DNA from: Polydactylus sextarius
Taxonomy: Eukaryota > Chordata > Actinopteri > Polynemidae
Length of the DNA stretch: 64,000 nucleotides
Assembly (NCBI GenBank): GCA_016801845.1
Contig: CM028927.1
Location: 1,233,501-1,297,500 of the forward strand
Direction of reading: 5' to 3'
The translations under genes and the position numbers were made by a program. How positions within the stretch are numbered: position 1 is the stretch's first letter; each line of letters opens with the position of its first letter. This document shows, in pieces, positions 48,058 through 58,440 of this stretch. Under the pieces are notes generated by a model, which had not been told where the DNA came from, searched no databases, and worked only from the letters and a program-made list of their open reading frames with translations.

Positions 48058-48303
48058 AAGACTATCTTGGAGTCTCTTGTATATACTGTGTCACATATGC
48101 AAGACATGAAGACAAAGTTTGAGCAGTTCATACCACCATCTCTTGAGAAGATCATGCTTGAGATGACCAACATGAAAGGGAGAAGGATGTTTGACAATAG
48201 CAGGACAGACATTGACAAAACACAGCTGGATGCTCACATAGGGCTGTTGCTTCTTGCTGGGGTATACAGATCCTGTGATGAGGCTACTGCTACCTGTATC
48301 TAT
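48058..48303 (+). pseudogene. piggyBac (PGBD4-like) transposase fragment
   Basis: The plus-strand frame contains FEQFIPPSLEKIMLEMTNMK and, 33 residues later, DAHIGLLLLAGVYRSCDEAT. This is the start of the conserved DDE-domain region of piggyBac-type transposases (family 'ILDMTN-EG-RVFG...LDAYIGLLILAGVYRS-GE-T-SLW'). The frame breaks into ATT-rich sequence at about 48303, before any of the catalytic aspartates. Upstream N-terminal and terminal-repeat sequences are not seen, so only a piece of one element remains. Confidence 0.75.
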
Positions 48304-49415
48304 TATTATTATTTATTATTAATTATTAATTTAGTATTTATTATTTCAATGTATTGTTTAATTTTCAATGCATTGTAATTCTGAGTAAATTAAAGTTGGT
48401 TTTATGAAAAAGAAAGGACTTTTTTGACCTTTTCCTAATATAAATCTATACAGGTCAATTTTGACATGTAACACTACAGAATATGGACATGCCCTTGTTG
48501 AAAAGGTTCCTCACATTAGAACTTGAGGCCAAGGTAATAACATCCAGAGTAGCTAAGTTATTTGTAAATGACATTGTAAGATATTTAGGAGAACCCCTTT
48601 ACTTAACTGCAGTACGTATGGAAGGGTTGTTGTTCATATGATCTATCTGATTACGACTGAAGCCCTGAAGCCCCAATGTCCTAGTCTCTGTAGTAAGATC
48701 TCAGGTTGATGGCATCAAATGGGGCACTAAGGATAAATACAGGATAAATATAGAGACAAGTCCATTGGTCACTGGTAACTTTCACTAACGCTGTTTCTGA
48801 AATGTGATGAGCTCTGAACCCTGACTGACCCCTTCTTCAAAAATATTTGCATAGGACTATTCAACAATTCAATATTCATGTTTGTGCAAATACCCGTGCT
48901 CTTTAGTTGAAGGTTTAATTGCTGATGTTTAATAGCTTTAAAACCCTGTGGTACATAAAGGTAGGACCTCTTTGAACTCTTTGTCAAGGAGACAAGTAAT
49001 GATGTTGTTTAGATGAAGAAACTGTTGAAATCAGCTCTTAATAAATGGTGTTGATGTCATGTCCTTTGACTGTGGGTTTTAATCGTCCTCAGTACAAGCA
49101 TGGATTATGTTGCCAGTCTAAACAGTGTTGTTTAGATGAGTACAGAAGGTACAAATTAAATATCAGAAAAATATCAGATTTCAAATATCAAGCATCAGGT
49201 TCAGAAATCTCAGACCTGTGATTGACAGGCAGCCTGTTCAAAATGTACCCTTTCATCCAATGTCAGCTGAGATTGACTCCTAACTACCATTTACCTGACC
49301 TCTTTCAAAATACTGGAGCTACTTCTCTTCACAATTCACAGAGCAAACTCTTACCCACATCATGTTTCAATATAACCAACGATATAACCATTCAATATCA
49401 AGTTCCACTAAAAAT
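48304..49415. other. AT-rich spacer
   Basis: An ATT-rich tract follows the piggyBac fragment (48300-48345). No other feature is recognised. Confidence 0.45.
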
Positions 49416-49451
49416 CAAATCATTTGTGTGTCTAAACACACAAATGATTTG
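49416..49451. repeat. Perfect 16-bp inverted repeat
   Basis: CAAATCATTTGTGTGT and its exact complement are separated by CTAA. It adjoins a degenerate TGTGTGTT tract (49452-49491). Confidence 0.85.
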
Positions 49452-49627
49452 TGTGTGTTTGTGTGTGTTTGTGTGTCTGTTTGTGTGTGTCTAAAATATT
49501 TGATGATGTGTAAACCCTTTAATTCTTCACAAAAAATAATCACTCCTACATGACTCGATTTTCTCTGGTTTTCTCTCTTTCCATTTCCACTCTCACTTAA
49601 TCCTTCTGGTGATAAGGATGGAGAGAC

Positions 49628-49629
<2 letters not shown>

Positions 49630-49660
<31 letters not shown>
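49630..49660. repeat. (GT)n microsatellite
   Basis: An uninterrupted GT run followed by AGAGACAGAG. Confidence 0.95.
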
Positions 49661-49662
<2 letters not shown>

Positions 49663-51589
49663 AGACAGAGCGAGAAATAGGAGCAAAGAAAGTGAGACAA
49701 AAGGAGAGAAGGACATGTGCAAGAAACAGGCAGAGATGGGTTTCACCTAAAGCGAGATTCATTACCATGCATCTGTCAGAACACCATGGAGGTCTCGTTG
49801 CCAATGGCAATGTGGAAGAGAGTTAAAGAGCATCAGCATCCCCCCCTCACCCCCCACCCCCTCTCCTTGTGTCTGTTGCTGCTGTCAGTGGGGCTCTCTC
49901 ACTCTGTGAGCGAGAGGAGTTAAACACATCAGCATGTCTGTCATCACTCTGGTCTCACCGTCTGCACAGGCCAACACAGTGCAGACAAGAAAAGTCCATT
50001 ATCGCTTCCTTCAGTGTGACTATTTATCACTCTCACTATTGCACCCTGTCACTTGCAAACCCACCCACCAAGCCCACCCCACCTGCAACCACACACACAT
50101 CCACATACGCACCACCTACATAGGACTGAGACAGACAAAACATCCCATCACTCTCTTTGTCTTCCTGTGAGAGCTGCTGATCAGCCCACATCACCAAATA
50201 CACATGTATGCAAACATAGTGTGTAGTCGTGTGTGTCTCTGTGTTGAAATCGCCTGAATAATACTTTCCCTTCCCCAAACAATTGCTGTTCATGTGTTCT
50301 TCATGTAAGACATTTAACCTCAAACTCCTTCAGTGGGGCTCCTCACAGACCAATAGCTGAGTCAGAAAGGGCCAAATGAAAAGGGATGTGCATTCTTCAG
50401 TGTTCTCAGGCAGATCTAACAACAAAAGAAATGTACAATTGACTTAAACTTTAGGTTTGGCATTTTGAATTAGCTCCTTTTATTTCTGAGCATGAAGTAA
50501 TAATTAAAATCTCTTGTGTGTACATTAAATAAGAACTAAATTCTAAATGTACAAAAAACTTAAAACTTGCGTGGTTGCATAAGTGCGCACACCCTTTAAC
50601 TAATAGTTTGTGACAGCAGCTCCTGGTTTTATTTTTATCTTCTTCCTACTAAAAGATTTCAGCTTGTTTTGCAGTTGAATTGCATGTGTGAAACTTGCAG
50701 GATTTCAGCAGCAGCTTGTTGTGGTTTTAAATTTGTTTATTTCGACAAAGGAAAAGTAGTCTTCATAAATGATTTCTTTGATTTCTTTCACATCTTTGCA
50801 CATTCTGTTACGGTTTCTGTCTTTGTCATGCTGTAACATTAAAATTAATTTGTAGCAGTGCTTCTCCTATTTTTAAATGTTCCTGATTGGCCAGTTGAAC
50901 ACGTCCCTGGAGTGATATCTGTCAAAACCCGGTACTACAACCCATCTAGGACGCTTCTGACATGCTTCCTAATACTGCTGGTGTAAATTGTCTGTATCTA
51001 TTGTGGCATTGTTTAATTTGTATTATCTAACTTTGTGCAGACGTATAGGATCGTGTTTGTGGAACATAATTTTGACTCTTGGAACAGATTCAGAGACAGG
51101 AGGTAATGGTGGATCAACCCAGACTTTAATGGTATAGAAGAGTAGAAGGGATGGCTGAAGGTTCAGGCTTGGGGAGGCTGAAAGGTGTCTGGTGGCCGGC
51201 TGGAGATGAAGAGCAGGAGGGTGGAGAGGCAGGTTCTGGTGGTGCAGCATCTGAGGGTCTGACTTAAGACGACTGGTGTGGCAACTCAGGAGACAGGAGG
51301 TCCACCGGGGTACAAGATGTTGCACCAGCCTCTAGAGAAAACGTGCACAGGGAGAACAAGATCAGATTTTGAGAAAAAGAAACTTAGAACTTTCTTCTAA
51401 GGGTCGTGGAAATGTCTTCTTATCTCCATCAGCATTACAGAAACCTCTTGGCACACTGACATAAAGGAGCTCTTTTAAAGTGACTTGCAAACATGAGGCT
51501 TTAATAAAAAACCTGAAACCACTGACTCCTCCCTTTGTGAACATCTTCACAGCCATGTTGACTCAACAAATTGTACCGAGAGGCAAAAC
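49661..51589. other. Spacer, possible DNA-transposon scrap
   Basis: 50570-50620 ('gcataagtgcgcacaccctt') resembles the end of a teleost DNA transposon of the 'AAGTGTGCACACCCTT' type, but the rest of that element is not evident. 51080-51330 is a GGA/CTG-rich block with biased frames. No gene is supported. Confidence 0.4.
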
Positions 51590-51930
51590 GTAACCCATGT
51601 TGTGTTCCTCCACCAACATTTACTCCCATATTTATCAACCTTGCCAGACCCAGCTGCGGATTGCTGATTGGTTTTGCCTGAGTAATGAGCACAATTGAAA
51701 GAAAGTACAATTTAATTAGGGGCTATGAATGGCAATGCAGAGATGGAAGATACTGCAAGAGAACTGAAACTGCGATTAATAGGAGAATGCCTTCCCAGTG
51801 TTCCATCACTGCAATCTGATTTATTAATTACCCGTGGCGTTGAAATTTATCTCACTCGTCATGCAAATTGGAAGCAGACACACACACACAATGGAAGGCA
51901 ACATTTGATATCAAGGGGCAGCTTGTCACC
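51590..51930. promoter_or_regulatory. Possible conserved non-coding element (POU/homeodomain sites)
   Basis: Repeat-free sequence with a perfect octamer ATGCAAAT at 51861-51868, TTAATTA motifs near 51713 and 51827, and GATTGG/CCAAT-type sites. Clusters of this kind are typical of vertebrate developmental enhancers. A 70-codon plus frame (51725-51937) has Glu/Leu-rich composition but no recognisable domain. The call is inference from composition and motifs. Confidence 0.3.
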
Positions 51931-51937
51931 TCTCTGA

Positions 51938-53191
51938 TGTAGGACTACGTGCCTTAGGCAAATATATTGAATGAGCACTTAAAATGAGGTGTGATTGACA
52001 GATGTATAACATGAAAACACACAGATGCCACCAAACATTGGTGGTCTCAAACACTGGAGAGATAAATATAGGTCAAGTGATTTCATACAGCTTGTTTTTA
52101 GCTGCAGAGATGTCACAGCTATGAAAGAGTCAGAGGGAAATAGAAAATAAAATCTGATTTTAATATCTAGGTGCTGGATACCTCTAGCAGGGATCAGGAC
52201 CAGGCCACATATGTAAATTTGCACCTCTTCTGTGCCACACTGTACTTCAGGCAGGAATAGAAAGTCCAAAAGGTGATACAGACATATGGAACATATGAGT
52301 ATTAACATGAGGGGAAGTGTGTTCAGGTTGATTTTTCTTGTAACTTTCCGTCAATTAAGTTAAATCAGAGAGTATACAGTGAGGCAGAAAACAGAAGCTT
52401 TATAAACACCACATTGTGGCCTTGTACATTTATGCTTGCACACAAATCCTTTTGTTTGTTTCCAATAATGTTCACTGTTTGCAAAGTTGACTGGCAACAG
52501 TTAAATTGATTTTTTCATGTTTTGTTTTACTTACAAAGAAGTAACTCCTTGAAGCGTCAGTGTTGAAAACTATCATTTTTGGGGCACCCTGATGATATTT
52601 TCTTTTGCTGTTAAATTTTGCAACAACCAGAGAAGGAAGTAAGAAGTTACCAGTGATGCACCCACCATTGTTCATGGGTGCCTGGGCGTGCACAATGAAT
52701 TGTTTGGACCTTCAGAAAAACAAGCAACGTTCCTGTGAGCAATGGTTGTATTGAGAAGTCAGAATAAAGTTATATATGATTCATAATTTATGACACTCTC
52801 CCTAAATCACTGTATAAGATGTGCATTTTGGGTCCTGGTAAGTTGATTTGTGCAAATTCTGTGTGGGCACAAACTACTGTAATAGTTAATAACTACTGTC
52901 ACAGTTAACCAGCTAAAGACTGACATTGTTAGCCACTGTTTGGTCCTATCTGTGACATGCTGTTGGTCTGTGTCTAAATAAGAGCTGTTCAGTCATAGGA
53001 CCATCCAGTGTGTGAGTTTTAACAGAGCAATCATTTTCCTTAACTCAGTAACTGCACACAAAGAGGATGTGCCTACACTTACTGTGTAAAAACTGAGCCA
53101 AAACATCCCAGAAATAAGTGCTGCTGTTTTAGAGTCTGCACTGTAGCAGACAGGAAGTGGAGCCATGCAAACTTGCTAAACTTGCAAGACA
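51938..53191. other. AT-rich spacer
   Basis: No recognised repeat or coding segment. Confidence 0.45.
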
Positions 53192-53987
53192 CCACAGATT
53201 AGTGATGGGAGTTCCAGCTCTCATAAGAAAGCTGGTTCATTTCGCTCAACTCATAATGTCCATTTTACACATAACATAAAAGAATTATGTGTAAAATGAA
53301 TTACCAATGTGCAAAACATACATTCTGTTAAATGTTTATTATTTATATGGTTTATTATACTCATCAAGGAAAAGAGGGCTACACAAAATACATTTTATTG
53401 TACAAAAACAATTACCCATTTGAATTTAACATAAATATCCAATCCCTGATTGTTTATATATTTTAGAGAAGCTTAGAGAAGCTTCTCTAAGCCAAGAGAA
53501 GCTTAGAGAGCCACACAACAAAATATAAACGAAAATATGTAAAACAAAAAAACCCTTTCCAGGGTGGGCTGGTGGGCCGACCTGACACAGTTTATTTATT
53601 CATTTATTTATTGGTCTGGCCAGCCCATAAATATTTCACCTCCTTTCACTTTGGTCCCTGTGCTTGGGTAATGAATTTCTTCAACAAAAACCAGCACAAG
53701 TTCATTTTCAAACCACAGACTCATGAAACACATTGATCGCAGGGAGGATGTGAAGCCATGCCTCTGGTTTCACTGCACAACTTCTGTCCGCTGTGTCTGT
53801 GTATTAGCTCCTCCCTCTCCTGCTCAGTGTGGACACATAGACACCACCCTATATCATGTAGTGTGACCAATCACATGCAGCCTGAAAAGAAAAAAATAGA
53901 GACAAAAAAAAACAAAAAAAAAAAATAAAGCGACACCTGGTTCCAAGCTTCCGGTTCGGTCACAACCAACACATCACTACCACAGAA
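53192..53987. mobile_element. hAT-type MITE with target duplication
   Basis: The element proper is 53200-53979. Its left tip reads TAGTGATGGGAGTTCCAGCTC and the complement of the right tip TAGTGATGTGTTGGTTGTG, with further similarity inward (GGTTC...). It is flanked by CCACAGAT (53192-53199) and CCACAGAA (53980-53987), an 8-bp duplication with one later mismatch. The interior contains a perfect 20-bp palindrome at 53472-53491, a poly-A-rich stretch at about 53887-53929 and no transposase. Confidence 0.75.
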
Positions 53988-54074
53988 ATTAACACTATCT
54001 CAGTCAGTAATGCTTAGACAGATATGTTCAAAAGCATTTTATTATTTATTTTACACAAAATGGACCATAGGTAC
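53988..54074. other. Short spacer
   Basis: Nothing recognised. Confidence 0.4.
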
Positions 54075-54275
54075 AGTGAAAGGTGCCATGGTCTGTCAGT
54101 GGCTGGCACTTTGCAGCTGGCACGGTCCAGGCTCATATCTGTCTGTGTGGGGAAAGCATGTCCTCACTTTGTCTGTCCAAAGACATGCAGGTTAACTGAT
54201 GACTCTAAACTGACTGTAGGTGTGGGTGAATGTGAGTTGTTGTTTGTCCCTGTTTGCAAATTTCAACAGCAAAAT
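54075..54275 (+). repeat. Dispersed vertebrate/teleost repeat, copy 2
   Basis: 'ggtctgtcagtggctggcac', 'gtctgtccaaagacatgcag' and 'gttaactgatgactctaaac' followed by 'gtgtgggtgaatgtgagttg' reproduce the order of a common fish repeat (ACATGCAGGTTAATTGGTGACTCTAAATTG...GTGAATGTGAGTG). It is the opposite orientation of the copy at 100-302. Confidence 0.65.
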
Positions 54276-55466
54276 CAGTGTAGAAACTAAATGGATGAAA
54301 ATGATGTACAGTTCATGTACAGTCAAACGAATTGGCATGTACACACACATTTAAACTATTACAAGTCCATGTATTCCAAAAAGCATCACCGTATGCTGTG
54401 ACTACACACTCCTTTCTTTTTTCCTAAACTGTCCTCGACACTTTCTTCTCTCTGTCTCTCTCTCTCTCTGCCTCCACCTCAATGCTAAAGACCTTGATGT
54501 CTCTGAGAGTTTGCCACGGCACATTTCCACAGCAAATCTAGCGTGTCATGTGCCAAATTTGACACATCCTCATCATTCATCAAGATGGCTCACAATGCAA
54601 GGCCAGAACACAAACGTCTCCTTGCTATCAAACCCCTCCTGCATAAGAGAAAACATGTCTTTATATCATAAGAAAGGCAGCAGTCACAATGGTGCATCAA
54701 ACGGAAGCTGTGTGGCTCTCATATGCATGAGAGGGGAAAATGTGAAACAGATTGTGGGAACATTAATTGTCTTTCATCGTTTCCTTTATGTCTTTCTGAA
54801 AAACTACATTCTGAATCATGCAAATACATAACTAAATAACCAAAAAAAAGAATGTTGTCAGAAGTTATGAGAGACATACAACATGCAATTGTCACCAACA
54901 AAGAAAGAGTACTCTTTCACATTCCCCTCTTGAAAAGGGGATTCAAATCAAGTTTGCACAAAATTAGCAATCACTTTTTGAGTTCATGGTACAAATACAA
55001 TTTATATTAATAGTGATCACACATGGTGGTAAACCAGTCCCTGAGGCACACCATCTTCCACCCACTCAGACAAATCTACCATACACACAAACACAGGCTC
55101 TAAGGCTGCAAGCCTGCTAAAGCTACATTTGATTTGAGGTGATGGAATTGGAGGAACGCAGGCTTGTAATCCTGTAAGGGCAACTCCAGAGCATTTGAAA
55201 TGGGTCCCAGTGGCAGTGCAGCTCTGGCTCGGGGGCACTGGTAAATGAATCTGTCTGTAGTCACACAGCCAAATGAACACAGTGTGAGCTAAGTAAGAGA
55301 GCAGTGGATGCAGCAGTTCATTCATGAAATGTGTTAGGATTTTATGAGGTAATGAAGTGTAATGGTACTGTACTGCTCTCCCTCCACTGTCAGTCCTCCA
55401 AGATGGAGAACAGAAATGACACTTAATGTTTCAACTCCTGTTTTCTTTCTTCCTCTCTAATGACAG
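54276..55466. other. Spacer
   Basis: A CT run lies at about 54449-54470. A minus frame of 102 codons (55325-55017) lacks a recognisable domain. Nothing else is supported. Confidence 0.4.
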
Positions 55467-55604
55467 GAAACTGGCATAATGAAGAAAGGACTGGAATCAA
55501 TTCTGAAAGCAGTACCTGTTTCTCACTTCATTCAGGGAATACCTGTGAATACAGTGGCTCTATACTACTGCCCACATTCTTCAGTCCAACAACATGTCAC
55601 CTGA
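55467..55604 (+). other. Exon-like segment with a very strong acceptor (candidate terminal exon)
   Basis: 'tttctttcttcctctctaat' followed by GACAG gives a strong polypyrimidine tract and AG at 55465-55466. From 55467 the first frame stays open for 45 codons: ETGIMKKGLESILKAVPVSH, then FIQGIPVNTVALYYCPHSSV, then QQHVT and TGA at 55602. The composition is protein-like. A second overlapping frame is also open for 57 codons, which weakens the argument. No donor-bearing partner exon was found on the plus strand nearby, and no polyadenylation signal is obvious in the next 100 bases. Confidence 0.25.
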
Positions 55605-55619
55605 TTATTTTTGTATACA

Positions 55620-55814
55620 CTTTCTTTCTGAATGTATGTTAAGTACTTTTTACTTCACTATAGTTCAATCAAAGTTCTTGTTACTCGTTACTTTCATTCC
55701 TGTGGTGGATGTTTTTTTTCCTCTTCTCTTCTAAAGTGTGATTGTTTTTTTTAAGGAAGGTGACAGGGATCAGTAATCAGTAGGGTTACGTCACGTCTCC
55801 AGACTCTATAACCA
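55620..55814. repeat. Left part of a disrupted 'TTTTACTT' dispersed repeat
   Basis: 'tgttaagtactttttacttc', 'cttgttactcgttactttc' and 'agggttacgtcacgtctcca' resemble part of the fish repeat rich in TACTTTTACTT. The remainder lies on the other side of the Tc1 element, at 56882-57395. Confidence 0.5.
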
Positions 55815-56873
55815 CAGGTATGTGCCAAAAAATTAGAATATCGAGGAAAAGTCCATTTATTTCAATAATTTGTTTTACAAAGTGAAACAAAGTTAGTTCA
55901 TTACACGCAAAGTGAAATATTTCAAGCCTTTATTTGTTTCAATTTTAATGATTATGGATTAAAGATAAATAAAAAAAAAACCCAAATCCAGTATTTCACA
56001 AAATTAGAATATCATGACAAAGTTCAACATTATAGGCTCCCTATGTCCCAATCTTGTCAGCTAATTAACACAAAACACCTGCAAAGGTTTCCTCAGCCTT
56101 GAAATCGTCTCAGTTTGGCTTAGTAGGCTTCAGAATCATATGTAAGACTGCTGACTTGACAGTTGTGCAGAAGACCATCATTGACACCCTCCATAAGGAA
56201 AAAAGCCTCATAAAGGCAATCGCAAAAGAAGCTGGATGCTCACATAGAGCTGTATCCAAGTATATTCACAGAGTGTTAAGAGGAAGGGAAAAATGTGGCT
56301 GGAAAAGGTGTACAAGTGACAGGGATGACCACAGCCTTGAGAGGATTGTCAATCAAAGACAATTCAGAAATCTGGGGGAGCCTCATAAGGAGTGGACTGA
56401 GGCTGGTGTCAGTGCATCAAGAACCACCACAAACAGACGTATAGCCATGGAATAACTGTACTTGATTGGCCGGCAAACTCGCCTGACCTGAACCCCATTG
56501 AAAATCTATGGGGTATTATAAAGAGGAAAATGAGGGAACAGAAAGCCCGAAATGCAGATGAGCTGAAGGCCAATATCAAAGCAACTTGGGCTACCATAAC
56601 ACCTGACCTGTGCCAAAGCCTGACTGTCTCCATGCCACGCCGCCTTGATGTTGTAATTAGTGCAAAAGGAGGCCTAACAAAGTACTGAGGGCATAATTCA
56701 TTAACATCCTTTTCAGAATGCCAACATGTCTGTGTTTAAGATCATTTTTTCATTGGTCACATGAAATATTCTAATTTTGTGAAATACTGGATTTTCATAA
56801 TCACCAAAACTGAAAAATAACTTGAAATATTTCACTTTGTGTTTGTATTCTAATTTTTTGGCACATACCTATA
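55815..56873 (+). mobile_element. Tc1-like transposon with IR/DR ends and deleted transposase
   Basis: The outer ends read 'aggtatgtgccaaaaaatta' and its complement (56869 leftward). An inner pair, 'atccagtatttcacaaaatt' (55986-56005) and its complement (56766-56795), gives the long inverted, direct-repeat-bearing ends of IR/DR-type Tc1 elements. Between them, 56150-56455 encodes the N-terminal helix-turn-helix region (IDTLHKEKSLIKAIAKEAGC, SHRAVSKYIHR). From 56460 to the stop at 56688 the C-terminal part resumes with LDWPANSPDLNPIENLWGII, the block holding the NPIE(N)LW motif and third catalytic position. About 145 residues with the first two catalytic Asp are missing compared with a usual length of about 340, so it is non-autonomous. 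Confidence 0.85.
56099..56688 (+). pseudogene. Tc1 transposase, internal deletion
   Basis: Two collinear coding blocks remain: an N-terminal DNA-binding segment with a helix-turn-helix (AIAKEAGCSHRAVSKYI) ending near 56455, and the C-terminal segment from 56460 that runs to a natural stop. The join lies at about 56456, where an in-frame TAA follows MAME-type sequence. The missing middle would have carried the catalytic core, so no active enzyme is encoded. Confidence 0.8.
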
Positions 56874-56881
56874 TATAACCA

Positions 56882-57395
56882 AGTCATGTCAGATTATTGC
56901 AATAATGAATTATTGGAATCTTGTTCTTTTGATGTCAGATGATATCAAATGACAGTTCTGCCTTTTTTATTGCAGTTGGAAAGTCATGAAGCTAGAGATG
57001 TTGACCTGGTTTTAAGCAGGTTGGTATATCAATTTTATTTTCTACACAAGCTGCATTTATGTGGGAGTTTGTACTGAAAAAAAAAAAAAAAAAAGCTAAT
57101 CACTGGTTTTCTTTGTCAGTTCAGTTTCAGTTGTATTTAGTAATGATCTACCAAATAATTATTCTACAGGTTCTACAAGTTAGTCAGAGGCATTAGGTAC
57201 TGGAAGTGTGACAATAATGTGGTTAAAGAAAATTTACTTTCGTATTTTTGAAAGCAAGTACTTCAGTTTAACTTAAGTTTAAAAAAAAAACGACAGAACA
57301 ACTTTCACTTGTATCAGAGTAACTAGTGGTATTTGTACAGTACTTTGACTTAAGTAATGAAGGTGGGGATTTCATCCAACCCTACTCTTTGCATT
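56882..57395. repeat. Right part of the disrupted 'TTTTACTT' dispersed repeat
   Basis: 'gtacttcagtttaacttaag', 'tttcacttgtatcagagtaa' and 'acagtactttgacttaagta' followed by 'atgaaggtggggatttcatc' match the end of the repeat (ACTTAAGTAATGAAGGT...TTC-TCCA-CACTG). A poly-A of about 18 lies at 57077-57094. Confidence 0.5.
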
Positions 57396-57699
57396 TAAGG
57401 AACTGTTGGTGTGTTCTCCTCATTTTGTCTGTGTGCATTTCTCTTTCTTTGCCCTGTTTTGTCTTTGTTAGCCCTGCACTACTTTTGTGATCTTGAGCTA
57501 TTTTGGATTTTGAAGTTTTGATTTTCCCCAGCATCTAGTGCAAGTTTTTTTCTTTTCCGTTTTTTTTTTTTTTTTAATCATAAACCTCTTGTTTCTCATT
57601 TACTGTTTGTTATCGTCTTCTTGTCTGCATTTGATTTCAGTCTCACTTAAAAACCTTGACCATATGAACTGACCTTAATCTAGGTTCTCACCCTTCCTG
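57396..57699. other. T-rich spacer
   Basis: A T homopolymer lies at about 57559-57575; nothing else is recognised. Confidence 0.45.
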
Positions 57700-58440
57700 T
57701 CCTGGTACCGAGAGTCTGAGATGTCGCCCCACCTTTTAGAGTTCCTGTTTATGTTTCTGATGCGACAGTCATGGTGACCTCCCAGCTTGTCTACATTCCT
57801 GCTCCAGGAAGCGTTCCCTCTAAACACTTCACCTTTTTATGTTTCTGTCTTGGGGTCATGGCAGATTCCCTAACAGATTCGGTTTATGTCCCTGATGTGG
57901 ACCTGTTCAAGAATTCTATGGACCTAGTTCCATATACATTCCAAGCACTAGGCACTTCAGCTCCTGTTTCTATCCAGGCCCAGGCTCCTCTGGTTCGAAA
58001 CTGGGACAAGTTCATGGCACTTCAGCTCCTGTTCTGATCCAGGCTGCTCCAGTTCTAGCTCCTGTTATGGGTCTCTCTGTAGTCCCTCTAGACTGCTTAG
58101 GCCCTTGTTCTTGATTTGGGGCTATCCTGTTTCTGTTCCCACATTCAGCCTCTTTAAGGTTTTTGCGGTGACAGTTTCTGATGTAGAACCGTCCCTGCTG
58201 CTGTCGATGCCATTTTTGTCCTGGATCTGGCTGTGGTCTCTCTGGTTCCAGTTCAAGTTCACAGTTCCAGTTCACCCAGGGCCCTTCAAGGATTCTCCAA
58301 ATTCTGTCCTGTGCTGGTCCATCCAAGTTCCCTCCAGTGCATGGTCCAGAGCCAGGCCTGCCCAAAATCTTTCTGGGGTAGTTCTTGTCCTGAAAGTTCT
58401 TGTCCCAAAGTTTATCCCCATCTGTTTCTGACCCTGGTCT
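57700..58440. repeat. Degenerate GTTCC/CTGGTTC-rich repetitive block
   Basis: Short units such as 'tcagctcctgtt', 'ccaggctcctctggttc', 'ccagttcaagttcacag' and 'ttcctgtt' recur irregularly, making a GC-richer, minisatellite-like block. It yields long Gly/Arg/Gln-rich frames on the minus strand (58455-58012) and Pro/Val/Ser-rich frames on the plus strand (57771-58037, 58105-58431). None shows a domain. I read it as decayed repetitive DNA, possibly from a retroelement. Confidence 0.4.

Noticed and set aside
55017..55325. 102-codon minus-strand ORF
   Set aside because: Composition is acceptable, but I recognise no domain and find no supporting splice or start signal.
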